64,000 nt of DNA from Coccinella septempunctata (taxonomy: Eukaryota; Arthropoda; Insecta; Coleoptera; Coccinellidae), in contig NC_058192.1 of assembly GCF_907165205.1 (NCBI RefSeq), positions 31,090,001-31,154,000 of the forward strand, written 5' to 3'. Of the stretch, positions 54,165-64,000 are shown in pieces. The stretch's first letter is position 1. Each line of letters opens with the position of its first letter. The notes below the pieces were generated by a model. It was not told the DNA's origin. It was given only the letters and a program-made list of their open reading frames with translations, and did no database searches. The position numbers and the translations under genes are program-made.

Positions 54165-55465
54165 GAAGTCGTTCTCACATACACACAAAGCATTAGCTCG
54201 ACTAATAAAAGGCGCTATAGGGGACTCTCGCACTATGCCCGAATACTTTACACATGGCACTTCTCTCATGCTCCTGAAGAAAGGTGATCTGACGCATCTC
54301 AAGAATTATAGACCTATAATCTGTTTACCATCCGCATACAATATTATCACTTCAACGATAGTTCATCTAAGGAATAATAATATTATGGCGTGGGAACAGA
54401 ATGGGTGCAAGAATAAAGGACGATGAAGCAAAAAGCTTCTGGTAATAGACAACATACTTACGAAACAGGCAAAAAGAAAATTGAAAAACATATCAATGGC
54501 CTGGATCGACCACCAGAAAGCATACGACTTGGCACCACACTCCTGGTTATTTATGACTCCTGGCTCAAACGCTTCTGAACTTTCAGAAGTCTATAAAGTG
54601 AATTAACATGTCATCGAATTGATTAGGTGTCTCATGTCGATATGGCTCACAACTCTAGCAGTCAAAAACAAAACAAAAACGTATAGAGTGTCAGAAATAA
54701 AATAGAAAAAGGCATATTCCAAGGAGATAGCTCAAGCCCACTATTGTTTTGTTTAGCCTCAGCAATATGCTCAACAGAACCTCATATGGATACTCAATAG
54801 ACGAACAGACTAAACTAACTCATCTATTCTACCTGTACGCTAGAGGAAGAAGACAACTGGAAGGACTTCTCGAGCTAGTAAGAAGGTTTACGAGGATATT
54901 GGGATAACATTTGGTCTGGAAAAGTGTGCCACAATTGAGCTGAAAAGAGGAAAGTTAATAGAGACAAAGAACAACATAATATTAGCTGATCGGCTAATCG
55001 AGCTCAAAGAAAGGAGACAGGTATAAATATCTTGGAATCCAGCAGACATACAGAGATAAAGCAGTAAGATAATAAGAAAACAACTAAAACGGAACTAATC
55101 AGGAGAGTAAGGAAAATACTTAAATCAAAATTATCAGCTAAAAATAAAATGATTGTCATAAACACATGAACCATAACCTTATACAGCTAGAGTCATCGCC
55201 TGGACTAAAACAGATTTAGAACGACTAGATAGACGTATTAAGGTGCGATTTCACCGGAGTGCTGCACTGTGCGGCACTGTTGCGCACAACTCTAACTGAA
55301 TATGGCATGTTACACCCAAACTCTGCCGTTGAGAAACTCTACTTACCTCGCAGGGAAGGTGGACGTAGTCTCATCAATTTAGAACACTCATGCCTGAAAG
55401 AAAAAGAAAAAATTACAAACCATTTTGTTCAAACTTACCTGTACATCAGTGTCAAGCACCCATAA
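54165..55465 (+). pseudogene. R2-like LINE reverse transcriptase relic
   Basis: Plus strand, many stops. Legible blocks: YWWKSFSHTHKALARLIKGA, MPEYFTHGTSLMLLKKGD, LKNYRPIICLPSAYNIITS, NNIMAWEQNGC, NISMAWIDHQKAYDLAPHSW (first catalytic Asp in WIDHQKAYD), and near the end LTEYGMLHPNSAVEKLYLPR with REGGRSLINLEH. These correspond in order to the fingers, palm and C-terminal region of a class of invertebrate non-LTR polyproteins usually annotated R2-like. The catalytic DD box region (about 54800) is unreadable. The fragment at 8822-9060 is the type of sequence that normally follows this one. Confidence 0.65.
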
Positions 55466-55726
55466 AAGCTAGAAGAATTGTTTACTCATGGTACCTTGCT
55501 CTTGGTTCATTGGAGATTTATTTTCAGCCATTATCACTTATCACTGACTTTTCAAACACTAATCCAGGAGCAAATTGTAGGGATCACCAATTGTAGAATA
55601 TCTTTGATACAAACAAACTCTGAGTACTCTGACAGTTCTATATTTTTTATATTCCACATGAACAATTACCTATTGAAATTATTTGAATGTCGGCTACTAT
55701 TCTGATTCGATTCCAATACTTATTTA
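55466..55726. other. No recognisable feature
   Basis: Short interval between two LINE relics; possibly the decayed tail of the R2-like element. Confidence 0.4.
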
Positions 55727-55747
55727 TTTATTTATTTATTTATTTAA
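55727..55747. repeat. (TATT)n tail
   Basis: Five units; as AAAT repeats on the minus strand they form the 3' tail expected of a CR1-like LINE. Confidence 0.85.
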
Positions 55748-55854
55748 CCTTGTAGAAGGGTTGAGGTTGATCCTATAAACCCAAAAATAAAAACAAATAT
55801 AAAATGAACACCAGTAGAATTGAAAACAAAATTAACATAAGAATCCCGAAATGA

Positions 55855-57387
55855 AGAATAAAAATAATTTCAATGCGACCTCCATTCGTCCAGTCTATTC
55901 TTGAATGCGTTGACTGAAGTAGACTCCACAACAGCAGCCGGCAGCCGATTCCAAGCGTTGAAAACCCTGTTCGGTAGATACATTTGACGAAGTTTTGAAT
56001 GGTTCCCTCGACAGCTTCAAACGATGGTGACGCAAGTTATTGGTATTTATCTGGAAAAGATCTTTCATTTCATCACCAAAATGCCCATTCAACGCACGAA
56101 ACCTAAAAATCAGGGCACCTCTTGATCGACGCTCGGCAAAGCTGGGTATATCGAAAATAGCCAGACGTTCCTCATAGGATGGGCGGATGCGTGAGTACGG
56201 CATACGTGTGACCCAGCGTTGAAGTCGAGGTAAATCACATCGACAGGAGATCCGGAGTCTAATGCTCTTGTCCAGTCACCAATAGAGGACAATAAATTTG
56301 TTGTGGTTGAGCGGTTGGGACGAAAGCCGTGCTGGGAATCCGGAATTGAACTCATCTCAAAACAGAACTGCAGCAGACAATCACAGACAATCCTTTCTAG
56401 GACTTTCGAGACCGAAGAAAGTATGCTAATAGGGCGGTAATTTGAGGGATCAAGTTTATCACCCTTCTTGAAGATGGGAGTGATTGATGCAGAGAGCCAG
56501 TATGAGGGATTACAGGCTGAAGTGAGCGATTTGGTGAACAGGAGGTGTAGGGGAACAGCAAGAGCACTCGCACAATTCTTGAGAAGACGCGTAGTGACTC
56601 CATCTCGGCCGGGAGCCGTATCCACCTTTAGGTCAGACAGATACCTCTCAACAGCTTCCCGAGTTACCTGGATATTAGAAATTTCCCCCGTCACGCGGTC
56701 AATGGAAGGCATATACAGAACGAAGAAGCAAAGCTCGTAGACAACACATAAGCGGACACGCCATACCGTCACATATATCCCCGTACTCGTTTCTAACAGT
56801 TGGGATGCTAACTTTGCTGTTCAATGAGGCTCTCACATACCTGAACAACTTTTTTCTATTCCCAGACGTAACTAATCTCCTCTTATATGAAGTCCTTGCA
56901 TTTTTGACAGATTGAGACACAAAGTTCGAGAAAGACCGGTGTATTTCATAGTCAACAGGCGACTGGCTGCGAAGAAACCTTCGCCAAAGTGATCTTTTTT
57001 GCCTAATAAGTTTCAAAATTCGCTCGTCAATCCACGGCTTCAGCGGGTTCTCCTTGGTGGTTCTTATCTGCTCGCTTCCAACGACAGCCCTCCGAGTCTC
57101 CTCAAGGAACACCCTCCACGCGGAATCGATATCAGAGAGGTCCATGGCATTAACCCAGTCGACAGCATTAAGGTTGGTAGAAACTTCATCGTAATCAATA
57201 AATCTCAAGGTTTTCTCTCGTCCTGGTACAATGGGTGTGAAGTTCAATTGAATTTCGGACTTCAACACTGAGTGGTCCGATTTTCCCAAGGGGGGCAAGT
57301 AGTTGATATCGGAGATAATATTGAGGGTTGAAACAATGAATAGATCTAGCAGGGAAGGGACCTGACCCGCCCTGAACCTCGTGGGCT
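55855..57387 (-). pseudogene. CR1-like LINE ORF2: endonuclease end, RT fingers, C-terminus
   Basis: From 57387: SQPTRFRAGQVPSLLDLFIV and GKSDHSVLKSEIQL (catalytic SDH of the APE endonuclease), then the linker (KPWIDERILKLIRQKRSLWR). After a frame change near 56770: SDLKVDTAPGRDGVTTRLLK, FKKGDKLDPSNYRPISILSS, IPDSQHGFRPNRSTTTNLL and VDVIYLDF with the first catalytic Asp. The sequence then jumps to the C-terminal block SYEERLAIFDIPSFAERRSR, GALIFRFRALNGHFGDEM in another frame (56203-55895). The palm with the YADD box is deleted. Same element as 62291-63818. Confidence 0.85.
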
Positions 57388-57396
57388 GGGACACCA
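57388..57396. repeat. 9-bp target-site duplication of the Jockey LINE, left copy
   Basis: GGGACACCA, exact repeat at 62282-62290; adjacent to the T run (57397-57406) that is the LINE poly(A) tail on the minus strand. Confidence 0.9.
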
Positions 57397-57738
57397 TTTT
57401 TTTTTTGGTGTAGCAGGGGGAAAATCTGCAAAACAGACGAACACACCCTCTCCTGAGGGGGAACAGTGTGGGGATTCTCACTCTCTGAGCTCGAGACTCA
57501 CTAAAAACACTAAAAACTTACTGCTTCTTCATGGGTTCCGGGCATTTTGCCTATTAACCAGTTGAGTCTTATGGTTTCTGGACTCTCACACGATCATAGT
57601 CGTGTTGATAGTTGTATGCTGCCTATAGCTTTTATAGGTTAAGCTCTTCTTTGGTTACATTTAAATCCTTAACTGATCTCTCGGTCTTCGGTGGTAGGTT
57701 CTTGACCTTCTAGTTTCTTCCGTTGGATCGTAGTCGAC

Positions 57739-60348
57739 TTATCTTCGTAGTTCCTCATTTGGATGTTGTTTGGCATTGTCGAATATCCTTTCCGCCTTTT
57801 TCTTCATAAATTCTGTAACTGGTTCCCATTCCAAGTCCTTGTAGATTTGTTTGTTCCTAACAAACCAGGGTACGTCCATCGCCATTCTAAGGAGTTTATT
57901 CTCAGTGGCCTGTATTTTCTTGATGTGGGTCTTGGCTGCGAAGCCCCATGCCGCCGATCCATATGTGAGTTGTGGTCGCGCAATTGTTTTAATCATCGTC
58001 AACTTGATGTTCTTATTCATATGACTTCTTCTGCCTATGAGTGGATAAAGTTTACTCATTGCGGCTTTTGTTTTATCAACAGCACATTTGATGTGGTTTT
58101 TCCATGTAAGTCCTCTGTCAAGCGTCACTCCTAGGTATGTTGCTTCATTTTTCCATTCAACCTCTTCTCCATCAACTTCAAGGTTTTCTTCCATCCTCAA
58201 TCTTCTCTTTTGCAGTAATATTGCTTGAGTCTTTCTTCCATTGATTTGGATTTTCCATTTGATGCACCATTTGATTAATTCATCTATGGCTTCCTGCAAT
58301 CTCCGGTGTATGATCTCTGGGCGTCGATGTCTGAACGCTATTCCTGTGTCATCTGCGTACAAGGTGAGCATATTTCTAGCATTCTTCGGGATATCATAGA
58401 CGTATATTACGTAAAGCAGAGGTCCAAGTACCTATCCTTGAGGCACTCCCGCTTCCAATTGTCTGGTTTGAGAAGTGGCTCCATCTATTTTCACATAAAG
58501 GTTTCTATTCCTCAGATAGTTCCTTATAATCTTGCATAGCTTGGTCGAATATCCTGCTTTTTTCATCTTGTAGATTAGGCCTTCGTGCCATACTCTATCG
58601 AAAGCTCTCTCGATATCCATCAGAACTAATCCTGTGGCCTGTTTGGTCTGCATTCCTTCGGTGACGTATTCTATGAGCCGTAGTAATTGTAGTTCAGTCG
58701 AATGTTCTCGTCGAAATCCAAATTGTTCGGGTGGAATTATCTTCAACATTTCTGTTTCCTCATTCAGCCTTTTAGCGATAACCCTCTCGACGATTTTTCC
58801 TAGTGCTGATAGTAGGCTGATTGGTCTATAATTTTGAGGAAATTTCCGTTCCTTTCCAGGCTTGTTGAAAACTATCATTTTTGCAGTTTTCCATCTCTTT
58901 GGGTAGTATTCGGTCCTCATCACTCCGTTTGTTATATTCGTCAAGGCTGCTATTCCTTTTCTAGGCAATTTATTCAACATATGATTCGTTATCCTGTCTT
59001 CTCCTGGCGCTTTCCTGTTTTTCAATTTCATTATGATATCTTTGATTTCTGTTTTTGAAGCCGGTTTTGGAATGATTTCGGTTTCCGGTGGTTCCATCAT
59101 CAGTTCTTCGTTTGCCTCCACTTCTTCTTCTAGATCTTCATTGTCATCATCATTTCTGTAATTTATTCTGGCTTCTCTCTCAATTGAGTCGGCAAGTGCT
59201 TCGGCTTTTTCAAGTCTCGTATATACCATTCCGTTTGCACCATGCAGTGGAGGTATAACTGTCCGTTCCCGTCGTAAGCGTTTTTGCATTTTCCAAGCCG
59301 AGTGATCTATTGTATTCAGTTACCTTAATCTCTGGTGCCATCTGTTATTACGCAGTTCTGTTAAAGCATTTTTCAATATCTGACTATGCTCATTCAATTT
59401 CTTCTTGTCTTCTTCTCTTTTTGTTGTTCTCTAAATTTTCTGAGTCTTCTGTTCTTTTTTATAAGTTCCTTTATATCCCTTGGCGTATCTCCATGTGAAT
59501 GTTTCGGAATTGGTTTCCTTATTCTCTTGGTGCTTTCTTCATAGGCTTCTTTTATTTGGTTTTCCAATTTTTCAACTGCTTCATCACGGGTGTTTATTTG
59601 GGGAATTTCCGTGATTTTATCCTGAAGTAAATTCTTATATTTCTCCCAGTCTGTGCGATCCTTGGTTTGTGTCTCTTCTTCGTTTCTTGGGCCATGTCCC
59701 ACTATGAATTCTATGGGATTGTGGTCTGAAGTTCCGTCTTCTATTGTATCAATGCTGATTTCTTCAGTGATGTCTTTCATTACGTACATCGGGTAGTCCA
59801 TTTACTCTTGGTATGTAGGTCGGTATATCAGGTTCTATCACAACTGCATTAAGTTTTTCAGCATAAATCTTCAGTCTTCTCCCGTTGGTATTTTCCACTC
59901 TACTATTCCATTCCTGCGATTTGCAGTTAAGATAACCAATTATGATTTTAGGGTGTCTTCCTTCTAGTAGCATTTTTAGATCCTCTTCCAGCATGTCCTT
60001 ATCCGGTGATTTATAAGTTGAAATTATCTTCACTTGTCCTCGATTAGTATTCACAATAATCGATATTGCTTCTACTTCTTGTCCATCGAATATTTGGTCG
60101 AAATGGTGATCCATATTCCTTCTAGCCAGTATAGCAACGCCACCTGTGCTGTTAGGTCTATCATTTCTGTAGATATCGTAATTGGGAAATGCTATCCGAA
60201 CGTTGGGGTTAAGTCTTGTTTCTTGAAGAGCTATGACATCCGGTCTCTTCTCTTCAATCAGTTCTTCGAATTCTGGTCTGCGGGCTCTCAGTCCTTCGAC
60301 GTTCCAAGAGACGATTATGAGATTGTTCTGTATCGTCGTATCAGCCAT
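57739..60348 (-). pseudogene. Jockey LINE ORF2: APE endonuclease and reverse transcriptase
   Basis: ATG at 60348-60346 overlaps the ORF1 stop (TAATG). Endonuclease: IVSWNVEGLRARRPEFEELI, DVIALQETRLNPN, STGGVAILARR, and DGTSDHNPIEF (catalytic SDH). Frameshifts near 59790 and 59390. RT from 59289: KNRKAPGEDRITNHMLNKLP, QNYRPISLLSALGKIVERVI, PPEQFGFRREHSTELQLLRL, LVLMDIERAFDRVWHEGL (first catalytic Asp). A TAG at 58434 sits where family members have Ser in GVPQGS. Then LTLYADDTGIAF (catalytic YADD, near 58365) and the C-terminal RNA-binding-like region down to 57739 (TYLGVTLDRGLTWKNHIK, RPQLTYGSAAWGFAAKTHIK). All catalytic residues remain; three or four lesions inactivate it. Confidence 0.88.
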
Positions 60349-61851
60349 TAAATATTCTTAATAATTTGCTGCATCTTCTTCTCAATCTCTTTCTCCAGAT
60401 TCTGCATCACCGTGCTGAGGAGGTTTTTCGTGAACTTATCCAGTTCCTCAGTGATTCCAGAAATTCCTTTCCTGGTTTCGGCTTTTTTGACGGTTTTTGC
60501 CTTTTCCGTCTTTTTCTCTGGATTCTTCGTCTCTTTGACCACTTTGGTTGCAGTTTCCTGGGGTTTCTTCACTTCCGAAGAGTTTTGGGATGGCTTCGGT
60601 GTATTTTGTGTTGGCCTCGAGCTGGTCTGGTTCGATCTTGGCGATCTCTTGGTCTTTTTAGTGACCAATTTCCATTCGCTACATCCCTTGTAGCCGACTG
60701 GATGTCCTTGCTCTCCACAGAGAACACAAGAGGCATTTCGCTCCTCGTTCTCCCTGGTAAGCGTACACTCCTTGGAGCTGTGATTACCAGAGCATTTCAC
60801 GCACCTCCATGGAAAAGTGCACTTACTTTGGGCATGTCCATATCGCTGACAGCGATAACATTGTCCAGGCCCGGTCGTCCTTCTCTTAGGTTCAACCACA
60901 CAGTTCATGTTGTAGAGCCTTCTCACCTCGAAGATACCCTTATTCTGGGTTTTAACCAGCAATAAGGGCATCGGCCTCTTAGTTATATTTGAGGTCATTT
61001 TTATGACCTCAGCATCGACGATCCCTTGATCCTTGAGGTCGTCAAGGATCGGCGGGATATCTGCATCCAGCGGTAGATATCTCACTACCGTGTAGATTTT
61101 CTTTTCTTCCTCCCGTTGAAGAGTGTAAAACTCCCTATTTATTTTATGAAGGAAGTCCGTCATCCTTCTGTGGTCTTCCGCGGTTTGTGGAACGACCCTA
61201 ATTCCGTCCTTCACAGTTGTCGCTCTGCTATATTTAATTCCGTTTCGCATTAACGCGTTGGAAATTGACGTCCATTCTGACGTACCTCTCAGGGTGACTG
61301 GGGGGATTTTTTCTTTCCTCTCCTCCACTGGAGTGGTTTTCTGTTGAGCTGAGGCTGTACCCATCGTCGTGATGGGTGGAATTTTACCTTTTTTTGGTAT
61401 CTCCGTTGCTTTTTTTTGCGGTCTCTTCGTCTGAAGATGCACTTTCTTTACGCGCGCGTTTTGTGGGTGGTGCGTTCTGGGTTTTTGCAACTTGAGTTGC
61501 AAAATTTTTCTTCTTTTCCGGTTCTGGAGCTACTTCCTGTTTGGAGGAATTTTTGGGGACCGCTACCGGCTTTGCAATTTCTGCAAATGTGGGGGATTTC
61601 TGTGCCGTAATGTGTTTTGCAATTTCCTCAAAACTAGGGGATTGAGGCGCTTTAATTTTATTAACTTCCTCTCTCAAGAGGCGTATCTCCCCGACCAACT
61701 GAGCTACGGTTTCAGTTAATTTATTTATTTGAGCCTTCAATCGCTCATTCTCTTCTTTGAGCCTTACAAACTCCTCTGCTTCTCTATCGATGAATTCTTC
61801 AGTGTCCGTAGCTTCCATGTAGGAGCTCTCATTGTCTGAGACCTCCGACAT
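60348..61851 (-). pseudogene. Jockey LINE ORF1 (gag-like nucleic-acid-binding protein), one frameshift
   Basis: ATG 61851 (MSEVSDNESSYMEATDTEEF). A predicted coiled coil follows (EFVRLKEENERLKAQINKLT, with heptad-like Leu), then basic sequence; the frame shifts by an extra A in an A run at about 61420. The second part carries a gag-like domain (KYSRATTVKDGIRVVPQTAE, FEVRRLYNMNCVVEPKRRT) and three zinc knuckles (CYRCQRYGHAQSKC, CVKCSGNHSSKEC, CVLCGEQGHPVGYKGC), ending in a Lys-rich tail. It stops with TAA at 60350-60348, overlapping the ORF2 ATG by one base. Family role: RNA binding in the retrotransposition particle. Confidence 0.88.
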
Positions 61852-62281
61852 GGCTTTTTGGACGTATTGAACTATATGAGGTATTTCTGTGTAATAATGA
61901 ATATTGGAAATACTCACTAATATGTTACTACTAAGCTATGTGGCTAAGTTATATATTTTCTATACTATAAGAAAAATAAATCGACTCACCAGTGATATCC
62001 GTGGAACCAGCGATCTTGGAGATGATCTGGACTCGACACTGAATACACTGAATTTGAACGAATTTCCGCTCTATAACACATGCACTTATAGAACTTACAA
62101 AAAACTTCGGAAGTTTCGTAGACGGAATCAAAAATTCCGTAGCTTCGCTAGTGTACACTTTCACTTCGACTTTCTCTTCCACTTTCTCTTTTACAACACG
62201 AGAGATGACGTATCGCACTGGTATCATTCAACACATCTACCTGCTTCAACGTCTCGAGGTGTACCTGAAAATCGAAAATGG

Positions 62282-62290
62282 GGGACACCA
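62282..62290. repeat. 9-bp target-site duplication of the Jockey LINE, right copy
   Basis: Partner of 57388-57396. Confidence 0.9.
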
Positions 62291-62756
62291 GCTGCCGACA
62301 TCCTGAGTTAAGAATAAACTCTGCATATGGATAAGAGGCTGAGCTCTGTGGAGGAATAACTGCAAAGGTCCAGTCGATGTCTGGACGATTGAAGTCACCA
62401 GTGATTAAGAAATTGCGATGAAGCGAGGAAGCTCTATTCAGAAATTGTATGCAATCATGGTCCGAGTCACAGGGACGGGGTCGATAGACACATCCAACAA
62501 AAACCGAAGATTGCTGATCATAAATGTGTAAGAAAAGGTTGTCCACGCCCTGCCAATCATTCTGAACTAAATCTTATTTGAAAATTTTAGAGATTTCATC
62601 ACTAATGAAGATGCAGACACCGCGATAACCCACAGCTTCGAAACTATCGCATCTATAAACAGAAAAGCCTGGGATAAGAATAATAGAATCGGAAATCGAC
62701 GGTTTTGACCAAGTCTCCGTGATAAAAATGATTAATGGTTTATGTAATTGAACCAC
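62291..62756 (-). pseudogene. CR1-like LINE ORF2 start: APE endonuclease
   Basis: The minus strand reads KPLIIFITETWSKPSISDSI (Glu of the ETW site), YRCDSFEAVGYRGVCIFISD, then after a stop at 62574 SVFVGCVYRPRPCDSDHDCI, NFLITGDFNRPDIDW (catalytic GDFN.P) and YAEFILNSGCRQLVSP, where the Jockey insertion interrupts it. The region before ITETW is damaged (62757-62830). Continues at 57387. Confidence 0.82.
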
Positions 62757-62834
62757 AGCAATGAGTTCATCAAATTTGGATCATATTGACTGGATATTGG
62801 TGTAGAGAATTGGCCAGACTGTAAGGTCGTTTAG

Positions 62835-63818
62835 TTTTTTGAACCTCCGGAATAAGAGGGCTGCTGTGGGCAATTCACAGTTCTGGGAGTGTGTTGGATA
62901 TATTTGATGGTGAGATCCTTCTCGCCACGCTTTTGTCGCTCTTTCAAATCCTGTTTTGATATGTTTCGAAATTTGGGATGTGCACGTAGAGAAGCCTTAT
63001 TGCGAAGTATGCTAGTAACAACCTCTGGTTTAGAAAACACTTACCTCATCCATCTAGGCTTAGAATTGGAAGAGGCCTTTGATCTAAGTCTGGATACGCT
63101 TACCAGTGAAAGGTTTGATGACTTGTGGATGTGCTCCACGATACCAGATGCCAAATTGGTATCCTCTGAGCCATTGGCGCTCTCCGGTGCGTTGGTTAGT
63201 ATAAGGTTATAAGACCTGATTACTTGATCCAGAATTTCAGAAGATAATAGGGCATCCACGGCCACTGGTGAACAGCCTCCAGCAACGGAGGATTCAACGC
63301 CGGCCACCCTGTTAATAATAAATGACAAATTATCGGATAGTGCAGTCTGGCCCGAGCGCAGTTCACAAATCTCCCCCTCACAAGATCTCAACGCAGCATC
63401 ATGATCAGCCAGTATTTTGGCGTGCCGGGTGATAGCATCGGAACAATTCAGATGGCCGGGAAGGTCATCCTGGCGTCTCTCAATACGTTTGTTTCATGCT
63501 GAAAGTCAGATTGCCCATCTGATCCATTAACACCTCGAAGTGTTTAACAGTCATCATCATCTCACCCCCACCAACATCCCCGTCCAAGCGCGCCACGGAT
63601 GACTGAGATGCATGTCGTTACCCCTGAGAGCCACTCCGAAGCTGCCTCACACCAGGTGTGCACGCAGAGCACGCCCATCCCTCCTTATCCTCTCCCAAAC
63701 TAGCAACATCGTCTCCCGTCAGATTAACGCAATCATAATGGAAATGCTTCCTACATTTCACGCACCGAATAAACTTCGGAGAGCCTACCTCACTACAAAT
63801 AGTACAAATGCGCGGCAT
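62835..63818 (-). pseudogene. CR1-like LINE ORF1 with N-terminal PHD finger
   Basis: ATG 63818 opens MPRICTICSEVGSPKFIRCV and KCRKHFHYDCVNLTGDDVAS, ending GWACSACTPG: a C4HC3-type PHD finger, commonly found at the start of CR1-group ORF1 proteins. Stops and frame changes follow (63400-63617). 63391-63041 encodes a helical region (LSFIINRVAGVESSV) and an RNA-binding-like fold end (LILTNAPESANGSE...LVSVSRLRSK). After a TAA at 63041 the same frame goes on as FSKPEVVTSILRNKASLRAH, HPKFRNISKQDLKERQKRGE and KDLTIKYI to 62835. Confidence 0.75.
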
Positions 63819-64000
63819 GGTTGCTGTAATCAGTATTCTCTCTGCAACGGGATGGAAAGGAAAAGACTTTTCACCTTCACGGACCTATGAGAAGGGCTTT
63901 CACAGAATGGGAAGGTCACGGTCAGGAAAAGAAAGAGAAGATATAGGAAAAAAAGAGAATATCACTATTTTATTTTCCAGCAGACTGGAACTTGGGTACA
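63819..64000. other. Presumed 5' untranslated part of the CR1-like LINE
   Basis: No coding sequence; a purine-rich stretch (63895-63960) lies upstream of the PHD-finger start. The element boundary is not visible. Confidence 0.4.

Larger units (their letters stand above)
57397..62281 (-). mobile_element. Jockey-like LINE, apparently full length (4,885 bp)
   Basis: Bounded by a 9-bp duplication, a 10-nt poly(A) tail at the 3' end and 430 bp of 5' untranslated sequence ahead of ORF1. Two ORFs, both with lesions. Inserted in the CR1-like endonuclease gene in the same orientation. Confidence 0.9.
55748..63900 (-). mobile_element. CR1-like LINE, split by a Jockey insertion
   Basis: Minus-strand element: ORF1 with PHD finger at 63818-62835, endonuclease at 62756-62291, then (after the 4,885-bp Jockey insertion) endonuclease end and RT at 57387-55855, and an AAAT tail at 55727. 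Joining across the insertion restores the string CRQLVS followed by QPTRFRAG of the endonuclease. The RT core is deleted, so the element is dead. The 5' end was not delimited and may lie beyond the window. Confidence 0.8.

Overview
The window looks like intergenic or heterochromatin-like DNA of an arthropod, most probably an insect. It is AT-rich and packed with animal-type transposable elements: BEL/Pao LTR elements, Penelope-like elements, Jockey-, CR1- and R2-like LINEs, Tc1/mariner, pogo, PIF/Harbinger and P/THAP transposons. Long (TA)n tracts, dispersed splice-like signals and no bacterial-style gene packing support this. The order (beetle, bug or other) cannot be fixed from the sequence. 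No host gene is certain; two weak candidates are a secreted-protein exon (47500-47856, minus) and a membrane or chemoreceptor-like exon (52835-53362, plus).

Layout. 1-1905: nothing recognised. 1906-7318: a decayed BEL/Pao element (minus), interrupted by a 177-bp inverted-repeat element carrying a tRNA-Thr-like sequence (2431-2607) and by a mariner-like element with about 430-bp inverted repeats (3304-5369). 7320-8640: Penelope-like endonuclease remnant (plus) split by a fold-back element. 8650-17800: mostly decayed noncoding DNA with an R2-like LINE fragment, mariner-type elements (one at 12853-14235, a giant fold-back at 16265-17617), a cysteine-motif ORF and two blocks of a roughly 190-bp degenerate repeat. 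17972-23181: a young head-to-head Penelope dimer inserted in a fragment of a P-like element. 24507-30434: a 2,964-bp tandem duplication holding parts of a pogo element, a nested Harbinger element and a hairpin MITE. 32900-38042: a larger P-element/THAP relic, invaded by a MITE with 131-bp tandem repeats and by TA-cored palindromes. 39818-42474: an internally deleted BEL/Pao element with LTRs and target-site duplication. 44194-47297: a truncated Jockey LINE joined to a BEL integrase tail. 49890-55465: rearranged mariner, pogo tip and R2-like relics. 55727-63900: a CR1-like LINE (minus) into which a complete-length but mutated Jockey LINE (57397-62281) inserted with a 9-bp target-site duplication.

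The useful information here is insertion history, because interrupted reading frames and paralogous empty sites define several element ends to the base. Relative order: BEL/Pao before the tRNA-bearing palindrome and the mariner; P fragment before the Penelope dimer and before the 928-bp MITE; pogo before Harbinger, then the 2,964-bp duplication; CR1 before Jockey. Nearly all coding segments are pseudogenes. The most intact frame is the 5'-truncated minus-strand Penelope polyprotein. The least expected items are the tRNA-bearing palindromic element, the MITE with GT target duplication and 131-bp repeats, and the stacked TA-cored inverted duplications in a THAP exon.
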